Shown here: positions 25,901 through 33,261 of the stretch, piece by piece
Layout: each line of letters opens with the position of its first letter
How positions within the stretch are numbered: the first letter of the stretch is position 1
Assembly: GCF_024706985.1 (NCBI RefSeq)
Contig: NZ_JAMCCX010000061.1
Span: 62,001-126,000, forward strand
Direction of reading: 5' to 3'
From: Alicyclobacillus sp. SP_1
Lineage (GTDB): Bacteria > Bacillota > Bacilli > Alicyclobacillales > Alicyclobacillaceae
DNA: 64,000 nt
Made by a program: the position numbers and the translations under genes
Notes under the pieces: generated by a model
What the model was told of the DNA's origin: nothing
Database searches by the model: none
The model's input: the letters and a program-made list of their open reading frames with translations, nothing else

Positions 25901-25921
25901 GCGGGCGTAATGGGAACCCAT
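22901..25921 (-). CDS. MMPL/RND-family membrane exporter
   Basis: This 1006-residue protein is a member of the MmpL/YdfJ group that exports lipids or drugs. Two repeats of about six membrane helices are present (residues 15-370 and 740-980) with the typical segments FGAGTDYSIILLNRFREEL and LLVALGVDYSMFLMSRFDEEL. Between them, residues 430-640 form a long extracytoplasmic region of repeated Ala/Gly/Ser/Leu heptad-like units (ALSGGLEKAAAGASQLANG), probably a coiled coil. This insert is typical of Bacillota and actinobacterial members. ATG 25921, with AAGGAGG just upstream, is preferred to an open-frame start at 26038. A promoter and an operator-like inverted repeat lie upstream. Confidence 0.92.
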   Translation of the reverse strand: MGSHYARFIVRFRWLILAFWLAVTAAGLLFLPSLSSVVLQKQTNYLPSSSPVMEASQLADRVNPGKSGHSSAVIAIHHSGGLTPADKAYFTARMNRLSNSLGNYGIVRVVDAANTPYDRSSFISKDETTEIAVVDFPHGDVSTQTDTALANIKEAFPKAEVPSGAQIYFTGDVPIQYDDATISQQGVEKTAGVTVALVLIILLIVFRSLLAPLVTLLTIGVSFLLSSSIVAWLVQYHSFPVSSFTQTFLIAILFGAGTDYSIILLNRFREELTNDHETAADALAVTLQSVFRTVLFSALTVLVSFSVLGLAKFGLYRSAVGVSVGVFIALLAILSFTPALMSVFGRSLFWPRRPMPGSTHPPSRIWGATGRLSTRRPWWVILVLIVVLAPIASLFTDHRTFNPMNDIPNAPSVKGFHVVAKAFGPGHVLPTTFVLRTNQDFRTPKGLASIQAVSSALSAQPGVTSVSSATQPTGKPIREFTLAHQNQLAANGLDKVAKGLHKLSSGLSSADRNIARGDSGLHQLSAGSQQVATGATALSGGLEKAAAGASQLANGGQHLAASTRRLASGAKSTAAGSSQVATATQALANAIAEWSATHPGDVGNPTWQQIEKLAAVAKQGSTEVASGLASLSNGTNQLADGTEALAGNASALAGGLRQLHSGANHLTTGTQQVALGIRQFTRGLTPLSSGFRSADTGLAQLDSGVTQISTELHNSSHAAIDGNPGFYLPASTLEHNVSLKKAMNAYISPGGHVATLTVTLNDDPYSLQAMSRVEALQRVAETALTDSPMHGGEVYPGGPTAVQNALNKVSTADFNRTVLLISSCVFLLLILMLRSIIAPIYIMASLIGTYLVTMGIVQVLTIHVLHQPGLSWPVPFFVFLLLVALGVDYSMFLMSRFDEELHHGLTTRQAMREAMLRMGGVVFSAAIIMAGTFGSLTVAGVTSLEEIGIAIVIGLLIYATVLLGFFVPAAASVIGAGHFWPFARRETDSDGDPGAETPRKPIHSQT

Positions 25922-26074
25922 GCAGAAACCTCCTTTTCGCGTTGCGCCATACTGTCGCTGTGTCCATAGCCTTCGTGCTCTGGAGAATTCGCGGTTCATC
26001 GGCGTAAGAGAGATACCAATTCTGTGTTTCTTGGCCAAGAAATCGTACCAAGATGAAATTAGACTAACAAGTAG

Positions 26075-26123
26075 ATTAAAGCGCTCAAATGACGAGTCGT
26101 CAATCTTGTCGACTAATCGTCAT
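26075..26123 (-). promoter_or_regulatory. Promoter and overlapping operator-like repeat of the MMPL gene
   Basis: On the minus strand TTGACG (26098-26103), a 17-base spacer and TTTAAT (26075-26080) form a good sigma-A promoter for the MMPL gene. An imperfect inverted repeat at 26089-26123, with ATGACGA-GTCG arms that differ by a three-base insertion, covers the -35 box. This placement suggests a TetR- or MarR-type repressor, but no such gene is adjacent. Confidence 0.6.
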
Positions 26124-26133
26124 AAATTTGGTT

Positions 26134-26162
26134 CTGGCACGTTGGGCTATCTCCAGTATAAT
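26134..26162 (+). promoter_or_regulatory. Possible sigma-A promoter for the carboxypeptidase gene
   Basis: CTGGCA (26134-26139), a 17-base spacer and a perfect TATAAT (26157-26162) form a candidate plus-strand promoter, 215 bases before the carboxypeptidase start. The remaining bases to 26377 hold no gene and no structure that I can identify beyond the AGGAGGT ribosome binding site. Confidence 0.5.
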
Positions 26163-26377
26163 GAGGAACAGTGGTGGACATGGAAGACTGACTGGGACCT
26201 GTGCAGTCGACGATTGAAGTAAAAGATTGAAAGGCAAGTTGCTACAGGCATGAGCGTATTTTGTCAAACTCTGTCGGTACCTACCTTTCCAGAAGTGCTG
26301 TGGTTTTGGGCTGCCGCCGTCCGAAACCATTGGCAAAGCAAGGCCATTCTTGATATTCATATTTTAGGAGGTACACT

Positions 26378-27577
26378 GTGCGTACTCGTTGGATTGTGTT
26401 GCTCATCGTTATTATCGTAATTGCCATCCCAGTTATACAATTTGTCCGCCCCATACCGAAATTGAAGGCAGAGTCTGTCCTTGCGCCAACCGCAACGGTC
26501 CCTGGACCAAAGCCAGTCATTCATTGGCCCGCACAAGGAGAAGCAGCCTTGGCTGCAGTGGGAATTGGCAATATTGGCCATTATGGTTCCAATACACCGT
26601 TGCCGATTGCCAGTGTCACCAAGTTGATGACGGCTTACTTGACGCTGAAAAAGCATCCTTTGGGAGTGGGCGAGCCGGGTCCGACGTTTACGATTACTCC
26701 GCACGATGTGGCGGTGTATGAGAAAGATGTCTCGCTCGGGGAGTCGGTTGTGAAGGTTGCCGTCGGTGAAAAAATTACAGAACGACAGGTGCTTGAAGGA
26801 CTCTTGTTGCCATCGGGGAACAATCTCGCCAATCTTCTCGCACATTGGGATGCAGGCAGTCAAGCAGCATTTGTTCGCGAAATGAACGCTGAAGCGGTCA
26901 AGCTTGGCATGAAGCATACGCACTACGTGGACGCTAGTGGTTATAACCCTGGCAGTGCCAGCACAGCAGTGGACCTGTTGAAGCTGTTCGCGAAAGTGGT
27001 CAAAATTCGGACATTCCGCGACATCACCAGTAAGGCTCAAGCCACTGTGCCGGTGGCTGGTACGATTTACAACGTCAATTGGAAGATTGGTCAAGGCGGC
27101 ATTATCGCCGGTAAGACGGGCAGCACCACGCAGGCAGGCGGTTGCTTTGTGTTTGCTTCGGAGAAGCACATTGACGGCAAGAAAATTTATTTGATTGGAG
27201 CTGTCTTAGGTCAAGAAGGGATTTCACCCATAACCACGGCTTTGGATGAAGGTATTTCTCTTTCTGAGCAGGCTCAGGGAATTTTGCGGAATGTTAAAGT
27301 CTTGTCTTCCGGTGTACCAGCGGTGAAAGTCTCAGCTCCGTGGCAGTCGACTCCTTTGACAGTCGATACGCCGAAGTCGGTCCACATGATTGGTTGGCCT
27401 GGATTACAAGTGCAGAGAACCGTCAAACTTGAAAAAATTTCAGGAAGTCGTTTGGCGAATGGCACGGAGGTAGGAACGTTGACCGTACAGTTGGGAGACC
27501 AAAAAAAGACGCTACCACTCGTTTCTTCGGCGAAGATTCCTGGTCCGACGTACTTGTGGAGATTGAAGCGGGTCTAA
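26378..27577 (+). CDS. D-alanyl-D-alanine carboxypeptidase (penicillin-binding protein 5 family)
   Basis: This 399-residue enzyme trims the terminal D-alanine from peptidoglycan stem peptides. An uncleaved or cleaved N-terminal hydrophobic segment (IVLLIVIIVIAIPVIQF) sends it across the membrane. The three active-site motifs are complete: Ser79-Val-Thr-Lys82, Ser146-Gly-Asn148 and Lys246-Thr-Gly248. The last 110 residues are the beta-rich domain of the DacA/DacF family. GTG 26378 has AGGAGGT 5 bases upstream. It is followed by a strong terminator and then a class A penicillin-binding protein, so wall synthesis genes are grouped here. Whether it is the vegetative DacA or a sporulation form cannot be decided. 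Confidence 0.93.
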   Translation: MRTRWIVLLIVIIVIAIPVIQFVRPIPKLKAESVLAPTATVPGPKPVIHWPAQGEAALAAVGIGNIGHYGSNTPLPIASVTKLMTAYLTLKKHPLGVGEPGPTFTITPHDVAVYEKDVSLGESVVKVAVGEKITERQVLEGLLLPSGNNLANLLAHWDAGSQAAFVREMNAEAVKLGMKHTHYVDASGYNPGSASTAVDLLKLFAKVVKIRTFRDITSKAQATVPVAGTIYNVNWKIGQGGIIAGKTGSTTQAGGCFVFASEKHIDGKKIYLIGAVLGQEGISPITTALDEGISLSEQAQGILRNVKVLSSGVPAVKVSAPWQSTPLTVDTPKSVHMIGWPGLQVQRTVKLEKISGSRLANGTEVGTLTVQLGDQKKTLPLVSSAKIPGPTYLWRLKRV

Positions 27578-27601
27578 AGCGTGTCGGTTCGTCAGAGAAT
27601 G

Positions 27602-27633
27602 GTCCGCGCATGGATGTTGCGCGGACTTTTTTT
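27602..27633 (+). terminator. Intrinsic terminator after the carboxypeptidase gene
   Basis: GTCCGCGC (27602-27609) pairs perfectly with GCGCGGAC (27619-27626) and is followed by seven T. This is a textbook Rho-independent terminator. Confidence 0.92.
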
Positions 27634-27824
27634 CATTGTCGCGTTTATTTCGAGTGCACGGTCGCAACAGGGTCCCGCATTCCGTACTATTTGTTTGACA
27701 AGTGTTGTGTTTTCGCTCCTTTTGTGTATGTTGCATTGTCTCAACTTCTGATAGACTGTGCTTCAGCGGACCACGACCATAGGTAGACTCGACTCGTTGG
27801 CCGCAAGAAAGAGGAGGGTGCCGT

Positions 27825-30533
27825 TTGCGTTCTAAGACCCCTGCTTCGTCATCTGGGAAAAGTTCGGTTAAGGCGAAGAAGCGCGGATTTTCAGTGGGGA
27901 AATCTGTGGTTGGATTGCTCATTTTACTGTTGGTCGTCGTCATTCTCTTTACCGTTGGTTTCTTTCTACTGGTGCAATTCACCCCGTTCAATCAGACGAA
28001 AATCAACGATTTCAATAGCCCTACCGTCGTGTATGACGGCGACAATCAGAAGTACCTCACTCTTGGAGGGGGCTCTTCTTCCATTCCATACTCGGACATT
28101 CCGGTTCAACTGTCGGATGCGCTCGTCGCGACGGAAGACCACACGTTTTGGACTTCTCCGTCAAGCATTGATTTTCGTTCCATCTTGCGGGCGGCGTTTA
28201 TCGACTTGTGGACCGGCAATGCGACGCAAGGCGCGAGTACCATTCAGGAACAGGTCGCGAAAATGGTCTATTTGACGGACAACAAAACCGTCACTTATAA
28301 AGTAAAACAAGTTGTGCTCGGAGTGCAGTTGTCCCGTCACTATACGAAGCAAGAAATTCTCGACATGTATTTTAACCGAGTGTATCTCGGGTCCAACGCC
28401 ACTGGGGTTGAGCAGGCTGCAAAGCTATACTTTGGCATCGACCTGCGCAAGCACCCACATTTGTCTTGGGACCAGGCGGCGCTTTTGGCGGGACTGCCAC
28501 AAGCTCCTTCGGCTTACGACCCACTGCTGCATCCGCATGCTGCGCTCTTACGCCGAAATGTCGTCCTGCAGAACTTGGCCACCTACGGATATATCCCGCA
28601 ATCTGAGGCGCTGCAGTTGATGAAGAAGCCGCTCGGAGTATCCGCTCATTCTATGGGCGAGAATGCCTTTGGTGCTCACCCACTGTTCACGAATTTTTTG
28701 CTGGATTGGGCTACACGTCATGGGATTTCTCCCGCCGAATTAATGCAAGGTGGGCTCAAGGTCTATACGACGGTAGATCCGAGCGTGCAGTCGGCGTTGC
28801 ACAAAGTTTTTTTCACAAGCCAATACGACAGCGACTGGCCTGGACCGACCAAAGGGACTGTGGTTGAGGGGGGAGCTCTCTTTCTCGACCCAAAAACGGG
28901 TGGGATTCTCGGTGCGGCTGGAAGCCGTAAGCAAGACTATACGAAGCTCGGAATTGACCGGGTCTATTCGACATCATCACCGGGTTCTTCTATAAAACCC
29001 ATCATGGAGTATGCACCTGCCTTGCAGAGCGGCAAGTGGACTTACACGTCCATCCTCGACAATACGCCCCATAACTTCGGGGGTGGATATGAACCTGAAG
29101 GATGGGACCCCACGGCGCCTGGAAAGATTACTTTGCAATACGGGTTGCAGTGGTCACAAAACGTCGCATCGGTGTGGTTGTTGCAACAACTGGGGATTCA
29201 AAATGGAGTCCAGTTTGCGGAATCGGACGGCATCCCCATTTCACCTACGGCACAACACCAGTTGGGCATCGCCATTGGCGGAAATCTCGATGTCAGCCCG
29301 ATGATTATGGCGCAAGCGTACGAGCCGTTTGACGATAACGGAGTGCAGATGCAGGCACATCTCATCAACGAGATCGTCAATGCAAAAGGGCAAGTCATCT
29401 ACCGGGACCCGGTTGCGGCGAAGCAGATTATGACGCAGAAGACAGCACGAGACATGACGCGCCTGATGGAGGATGTGGTCGAGTTTGGCACAGGTCAGCT
29501 GGCGCGCATCGACGGGTGGGGTGTGGCGGGTAAGACCGGTACGGTCCAGTATTCGCCGGGATTGGTTGGCAATCATCCAAACTGGGTGCGTACAGGGTGG
29601 TTTGACGCCTATACGCCGACGATGGTGGGTTCCATTTACATCGGCTACGATGTCACCACGCCAGAGCACCACATGTCTTGGGTGACGCTCGACCCATCGG
29701 GTAACGCGGCAGAATTGTGGCGTGACGTGGTCGCAAATGCTGTGGCCAACCAGACGCCTGAGCAGTTTAGTGTGGGCCCTTATCCATACGCCAATGGCTT
29801 AGGGTCGGCAGCGCAAGTGTTGACGCAGCCCATTTCTAATTTGCAGGCATCGTGGAATATGGCAACGCATCAAGTGGAATTGAATTGGAAGTCGAAAGCT
29901 GCGGGCACGGTGGACTATCAGATTTCTCGCGAGCTGGTCTCGCTTCCTGCGGCGAGTCCTGGTGGTAGCTCCGATGGCGCCACTGGAACTGCTGGTGCAG
30001 CGAACGGCGGCAGCGGAAGCAATACGGCTGGCAATGGAGGGAGCAATCAAACCACATCCTCTTCTGCTGGTGCAACGAATGGCGGCACTGGGAACGTCAC
30101 GGCCGGAGCCAATGCTTCAAGTGGATTTCAGTTTATCGGAAAAACGTCGAGTACCACTTTTGCCGATCCGGTCACGCAACCAGGCGCAACGTACACTTAT
30201 GAGGTCCAGGCAGTGGATACGAGTTCTCAACTGGCAGTCGGTCAACCGCTGACAGTCACCATTACGATTCCTCTCAGTACTCTGCCAAACTCTGGTGCCG
30301 GCGGAACGACTGGTTCTGGTGCGTCCGGTAACCCTGCAGGGGCAACAGGGGGCAGCAGTGGTACTAGTGCGGCATCCGGTGGGTCTGGCAATTCTGCAGG
30401 TACGGCGCCTTCGGGCGCGGCAAATCCGACAGGCGGTGGTCAGAGCAGTGGTTCCGGGAATCCGGCTCCGCCGGCGGGAGATCCACAAAATCCTCCAGCA
30501 GGAGCTCCGCAAAGTCCTTCCGCCAATCCGTAG
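27825..30533 (+). CDS. Class A penicillin-binding protein (glycosyltransferase/transpeptidase)
   Basis: This 902-residue bifunctional enzyme polymerises glycan strands and cross-links peptides. A basic cytoplasmic tail and one membrane helix (VGLLILLLVVVILFTVGFFL) lead to the GT51 domain (about 65-240) with the catalytic glutamate in ALVATEDHTFW and the GASTIQEQVAKM motif. The transpeptidase domain has SxxK in SPGSSIKPI, SxN in WSQNVAS and KTGT in GVAGKTGTVQ. Residues 690-830 form a fibronectin-III-like domain split by a Gly/Ser/Asn-rich insertion of about 50 residues, and the tail is Gly/Ser/Pro-rich. TTG 27825 is set by GAGGAGGG upstream. The low-complexity insertion inside the FnIII domain is unusual. 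Confidence 0.94.
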   Translation: MRSKTPASSSGKSSVKAKKRGFSVGKSVVGLLILLLVVVILFTVGFFLLVQFTPFNQTKINDFNSPTVVYDGDNQKYLTLGGGSSSIPYSDIPVQLSDALVATEDHTFWTSPSSIDFRSILRAAFIDLWTGNATQGASTIQEQVAKMVYLTDNKTVTYKVKQVVLGVQLSRHYTKQEILDMYFNRVYLGSNATGVEQAAKLYFGIDLRKHPHLSWDQAALLAGLPQAPSAYDPLLHPHAALLRRNVVLQNLATYGYIPQSEALQLMKKPLGVSAHSMGENAFGAHPLFTNFLLDWATRHGISPAELMQGGLKVYTTVDPSVQSALHKVFFTSQYDSDWPGPTKGTVVEGGALFLDPKTGGILGAAGSRKQDYTKLGIDRVYSTSSPGSSIKPIMEYAPALQSGKWTYTSILDNTPHNFGGGYEPEGWDPTAPGKITLQYGLQWSQNVASVWLLQQLGIQNGVQFAESDGIPISPTAQHQLGIAIGGNLDVSPMIMAQAYEPFDDNGVQMQAHLINEIVNAKGQVIYRDPVAAKQIMTQKTARDMTRLMEDVVEFGTGQLARIDGWGVAGKTGTVQYSPGLVGNHPNWVRTGWFDAYTPTMVGSIYIGYDVTTPEHHMSWVTLDPSGNAAELWRDVVANAVANQTPEQFSVGPYPYANGLGSAAQVLTQPISNLQASWNMATHQVELNWKSKAAGTVDYQISRELVSLPAASPGGSSDGATGTAGAANGGSGSNTAGNGGSNQTTSSSAGATNGGTGNVTAGANASSGFQFIGKTSSTTFADPVTQPGATYTYEVQAVDTSSQLAVGQPLTVTITIPLSTLPNSGAGGTTGSGASGNPAGATGGSSGTSAASGGSGNSAGTAPSGAANPTGGGQSSGSGNPAPPAGDPQNPPAGAPQSPSANP

Positions 30534-30574
30534 TTCGTGACGGCATACCGTTCCACGGCGGATTTAAAACAAAA

Positions 30575-30611
30575 AGAGGGGTTCATCCGCACTCGGCGGG
30601 TGAACCCCTCT
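30575..30611. terminator. Strong hairpin terminator after the penicillin-binding protein gene
   Basis: AGAGGGGTTCATCCGC and GCGGGTGAACCCCTCT form a 16-bp stem with one G-T pair and the loop ACTCG. The 5' side is preceded by A-rich sequence, so on the minus strand it would also be followed by T. Confidence 0.8.
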
Positions 30612-30641
30612 TCTCGTGCTATCAGCCGCCAGTCGGAGCTG

Positions 30642-30672
30642 ATTTATGTCTGAAGTCGCAGTCCGACATAAA
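30642..30672. promoter_or_regulatory. Inverted repeat upstream of the MerR operon
   Basis: ATTTATGTC (30642-30650) and GACATAAAT (30664-30672) are perfect inverted arms 13 bases apart. They could form a hairpin or an operator. The site lies 37 bases before the promoter of the MerR/MFS operon. Confidence 0.45.
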
Positions 30673-30707
30673 TTTGTCGATTTTCAACATCGCAAACGCT
30701 TCCTTAC

Positions 30708-30750
30708 GTTGACGTTAGGTTTATGAGTGGTTATTATATAGTACGTCAAC
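30708..30750 (+). promoter_or_regulatory. Promoter bracketed by an inverted repeat (MerR/MFS operon)
   Basis: TTGACG (30709-30714), a 17-base spacer and TATTAT (30732-30737) make a good sigma-A promoter. GTTGACGT (30708-30715) and ACGTCAAC (30743-30750) are perfect inverted copies that enclose it, one over the -35 box and one just after the -10. A repressor or the MerR-type protein itself could bind here. The 338-base interval from 30534 to 30871 holds only these regulatory elements and the terminator. Confidence 0.65.
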
Positions 30751-30871
30751 CGAAATATTCGGCGCTTGAATCTGCCGAAAGGAGGGCATTGTCTGTTGAA
30801 GATTGATGGACCTCAAGTGATTAGGACACGCTTATGGTGAGACTGTGGATGACGGCGAGGGAGATGAAGTG

Positions 30872-31336
30872 ATGATTCCAAACGAGGAGTTAACCGTGGA
30901 AGCGGTCGCTCAGCACCTGGGCATCACGGCTCGAACCCTCCATTACTACGAGGAGATGGGCCTCATTGAGCCCACGTGCCGAACTGCGGGCGGCCATCGA
31001 CTGTACGATGAGAAAGTCGTACGCAAATTGGAACACATCATGCGCCTCAAGGAAAACTTGGGCTATTCGCTCAGTGAAATCCGCCATTTGCTCGATGTCG
31101 AGACGTCACTAGACGGGATTCGTGCTTCGCTGAATAATCGCGACGTATCGGTCGACGTGCGTCTGCGTCAGTTAGAGGACGCAAAACGGTCGCTGCAAGG
31201 ATTGCTGAGTCAGATTGACGGCAAGCTGGAGAACTTGAAGTCGATGCAGCAGCGCTATCAAGAGAGATTGAACCGAACTGAGACTCTGCTCGAACGACTG
31301 GAGTCACAGGCTGTTACGACAAACGAAGGGAAGTGA
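30872..31336 (+). CDS. MerR-family transcriptional regulator
   Basis: This 154-residue regulator has the typical N-terminal winged helix (residues 5-75: TVEAVAQHLGITARTLHYYE, GLIEPTCRTAGGHRLYDE) followed by a long dimerising coiled coil (SVDVRLRQLEDAKRSLQGLL and onwards). There is no cysteine cluster, so it is not a metal sensor; the length suits the multidrug or stress-type members. It precedes the MFS exporter gene by only 6 bases and very likely controls it. The start is taken as ATG 30872, with GAGGGAG 8 bases upstream; GTG 30845 in the same frame is the alternative. Confidence 0.9.
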   Translation: MIPNEELTVEAVAQHLGITARTLHYYEEMGLIEPTCRTAGGHRLYDEKVVRKLEHIMRLKENLGYSLSEIRHLLDVETSLDGIRASLNNRDVSVDVRLRQLEDAKRSLQGLLSQIDGKLENLKSMQQRYQERLNRTETLLERLESQAVTTNEGK

Positions 31337-31342
31337 CAATGT

Positions 31343-33232
31343 ATGGCATCGAACGCCGTACAGCCAGCATCGAAGTCTGGACGCAGCGATGCATATAAGT
31401 GGATCGCGCTGTCCAACACGACGCTAGGCATTTTGATGGCTGCCATCAACGGCACCATTTTGATCATCGCATTACCCGTCATTTTCAAAGGCATTCACGT
31501 CAATCCACTGGTTGGGAATCAAACGTCACTCTTACTCTGGGTACTTCTCGGCTTTAACGTAGCGACAACCGTGTTTCTTGTGACCTTCGGACGATTATCA
31601 GACATGTTCGGGCGAGTGCGTCTGTACAATCTCGGCTTCCTCATTTTCACGGTTGGTTCTGTGCTTTGTGCCATCACGTGGAGCAAAGGTTTGGATGCGG
31701 AGATTGAATTGATTATATTTCGATTGGTGCAAGGTATCGGTGGTGCTTTCTTGTTCGCCAACAGTGCGGCCATTTTGACAGATGCCTTTCCGCACAATCA
31801 ACGTGGTTTGGCGCTAGGATTGAACCAAATTGCCGCTATTGGCGGAGGCGTTATTGGTCTGGTGGTCGGCGGTCTGATTGCCAGTACGGGTGAATGGCGC
31901 TGGATTTTCTTGGTCAACGTTCCTGTGGGTCTGTTTGGAACCATTTGGGCTTACATTGCGCTAAAAGAGGTAGGAGTAAAAGTCAAGGCCAAACTCGATG
32001 TTTGGGGCAACATCTTCCTGGGAGCGGGCATTCTAGGCATTATGTTGGGCTTGACGTACGGTATTATGCCTTATCAGACTCACTCCATGGGCTGGGAAAA
32101 TCCGTGGGTTATCACGGCGCTTGGACTCGGCGTGGTTTGCCTCGTGGTCTTTGTCTTCGTGGAAATGAACGTAGAGCAGCCGCTCTTTCATTTGCAGTTG
32201 TTTAAAAGTCGACCGTTTACACTTGGAAACATCGCGTCTCTTTTCGGCGCTCTAGCACGCGGTGGACTGTCCTTCATGATTATCATTTGGTTGCAGGGCA
32301 TTTGGCTACCTCTACACAATGTGTCGTTTGCAAACACACCATTGCGAGCAGGCATCGACACGTTGCCCCAAATGGTTGGATTTTTAGTCGCCGGGCCATT
32401 GAGCGGATTTTTATCCGACAAAGGTGGAGCGAGATGGTACACATTTGGAGGCATGGGCATCACGGCAGTTGGCTTTGCGCTCATGAACACGCTCAGTTTT
32501 GATTTTCACTATTGGTCGTTTGCCACATACCTGTTCATCATCGGTGTTGGTATGGGTATCTTCTCGTCGCCGAACAGTGCAGCCATTATGAACTCGGTAG
32601 CGCCAAAGTATCGTGGTGTAGCTTCCGGTATGCGAGCGACGTTTATGAATGCCGGACAGTTGATGAGCATGGGGCTGTTTTTCAGTATCGTTATTGCAGG
32701 TTTGGCAAGCCGTCTCCCGAATGCGTATCTCAAAGGCTTGACCAGCCACGGCGTACCTCTTGCGTTCGCGCAACAAATTTCTAAGCTACCGCCGACATCG
32801 TCTCTGTTCGCCGCTTTGCTAGGGTATAATCCGCTGCAGAGCTTGTTGCCAGCGTCCGTCTTGCAACATTTGTCGGTCGCCAATCGGACCACTATCGTCA
32901 GCGAGCATTTCTTCCCGAATTTGATTGGCGGTCCGTTCCATCACGGTTTGGCGCTCGCATTTTGGATTTCTGCTGGCTTAGCAGTCTTGGCTGCGATTGC
33001 ATCACTCTTCCGCGGTAAAAACTATGTCTATGAAGACATGAAGGAAGCTGCGAGCACGGGTAGCTCGATTGACTTGAAACGGATTGAAAAACTCGGCGTG
33101 GCTGCTCTATACAAGGCGCGCAACGGACTTCGTGCCAATGCAACGCCAGAAGAACAAGAGAAAGCAAGGAGAGCTTTGCAATTGCTGGAGGCAGTTGCGG
33201 AAACGAGACGTTCCGCCACACTGGACACTTAA
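31343..33232 (+). CDS. MFS multidrug exporter, DHA2 (14-helix, EmrB/QacA-like)
   Basis: This 629-residue proton-driven exporter begins at SNTTLGILMAAINGTILIIAL with the acidic/polar helix 1 of the DHA2 group. Motif A appears as GRLSDMFGRVRLYN, and motif C as the glycine-rich helix 5 (GGGVIGLVVGGLIASTGEW). Fourteen hydrophobic segments are expected at this length. A cytoplasmic, charged C-terminal tail of about 60 residues follows the last helix. It is encoded 6 bases after the MerR gene and shares its promoter, so it is probably induced by its substrates through that regulator. The substrates are not evident. Confidence 0.92.
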   Translation: MASNAVQPASKSGRSDAYKWIALSNTTLGILMAAINGTILIIALPVIFKGIHVNPLVGNQTSLLLWVLLGFNVATTVFLVTFGRLSDMFGRVRLYNLGFLIFTVGSVLCAITWSKGLDAEIELIIFRLVQGIGGAFLFANSAAILTDAFPHNQRGLALGLNQIAAIGGGVIGLVVGGLIASTGEWRWIFLVNVPVGLFGTIWAYIALKEVGVKVKAKLDVWGNIFLGAGILGIMLGLTYGIMPYQTHSMGWENPWVITALGLGVVCLVVFVFVEMNVEQPLFHLQLFKSRPFTLGNIASLFGALARGGLSFMIIIWLQGIWLPLHNVSFANTPLRAGIDTLPQMVGFLVAGPLSGFLSDKGGARWYTFGGMGITAVGFALMNTLSFDFHYWSFATYLFIIGVGMGIFSSPNSAAIMNSVAPKYRGVASGMRATFMNAGQLMSMGLFFSIVIAGLASRLPNAYLKGLTSHGVPLAFAQQISKLPPTSSLFAALLGYNPLQSLLPASVLQHLSVANRTTIVSEHFFPNLIGGPFHHGLALAFWISAGLAVLAAIASLFRGKNYVYEDMKEAASTGSSIDLKRIEKLGVAALYKARNGLRANATPEEQEKARRALQLLEAVAETRRSATLDT

Positions 33233-33261
33233 ACGACGCGCTGCGGAGAGGGGACATCAGA

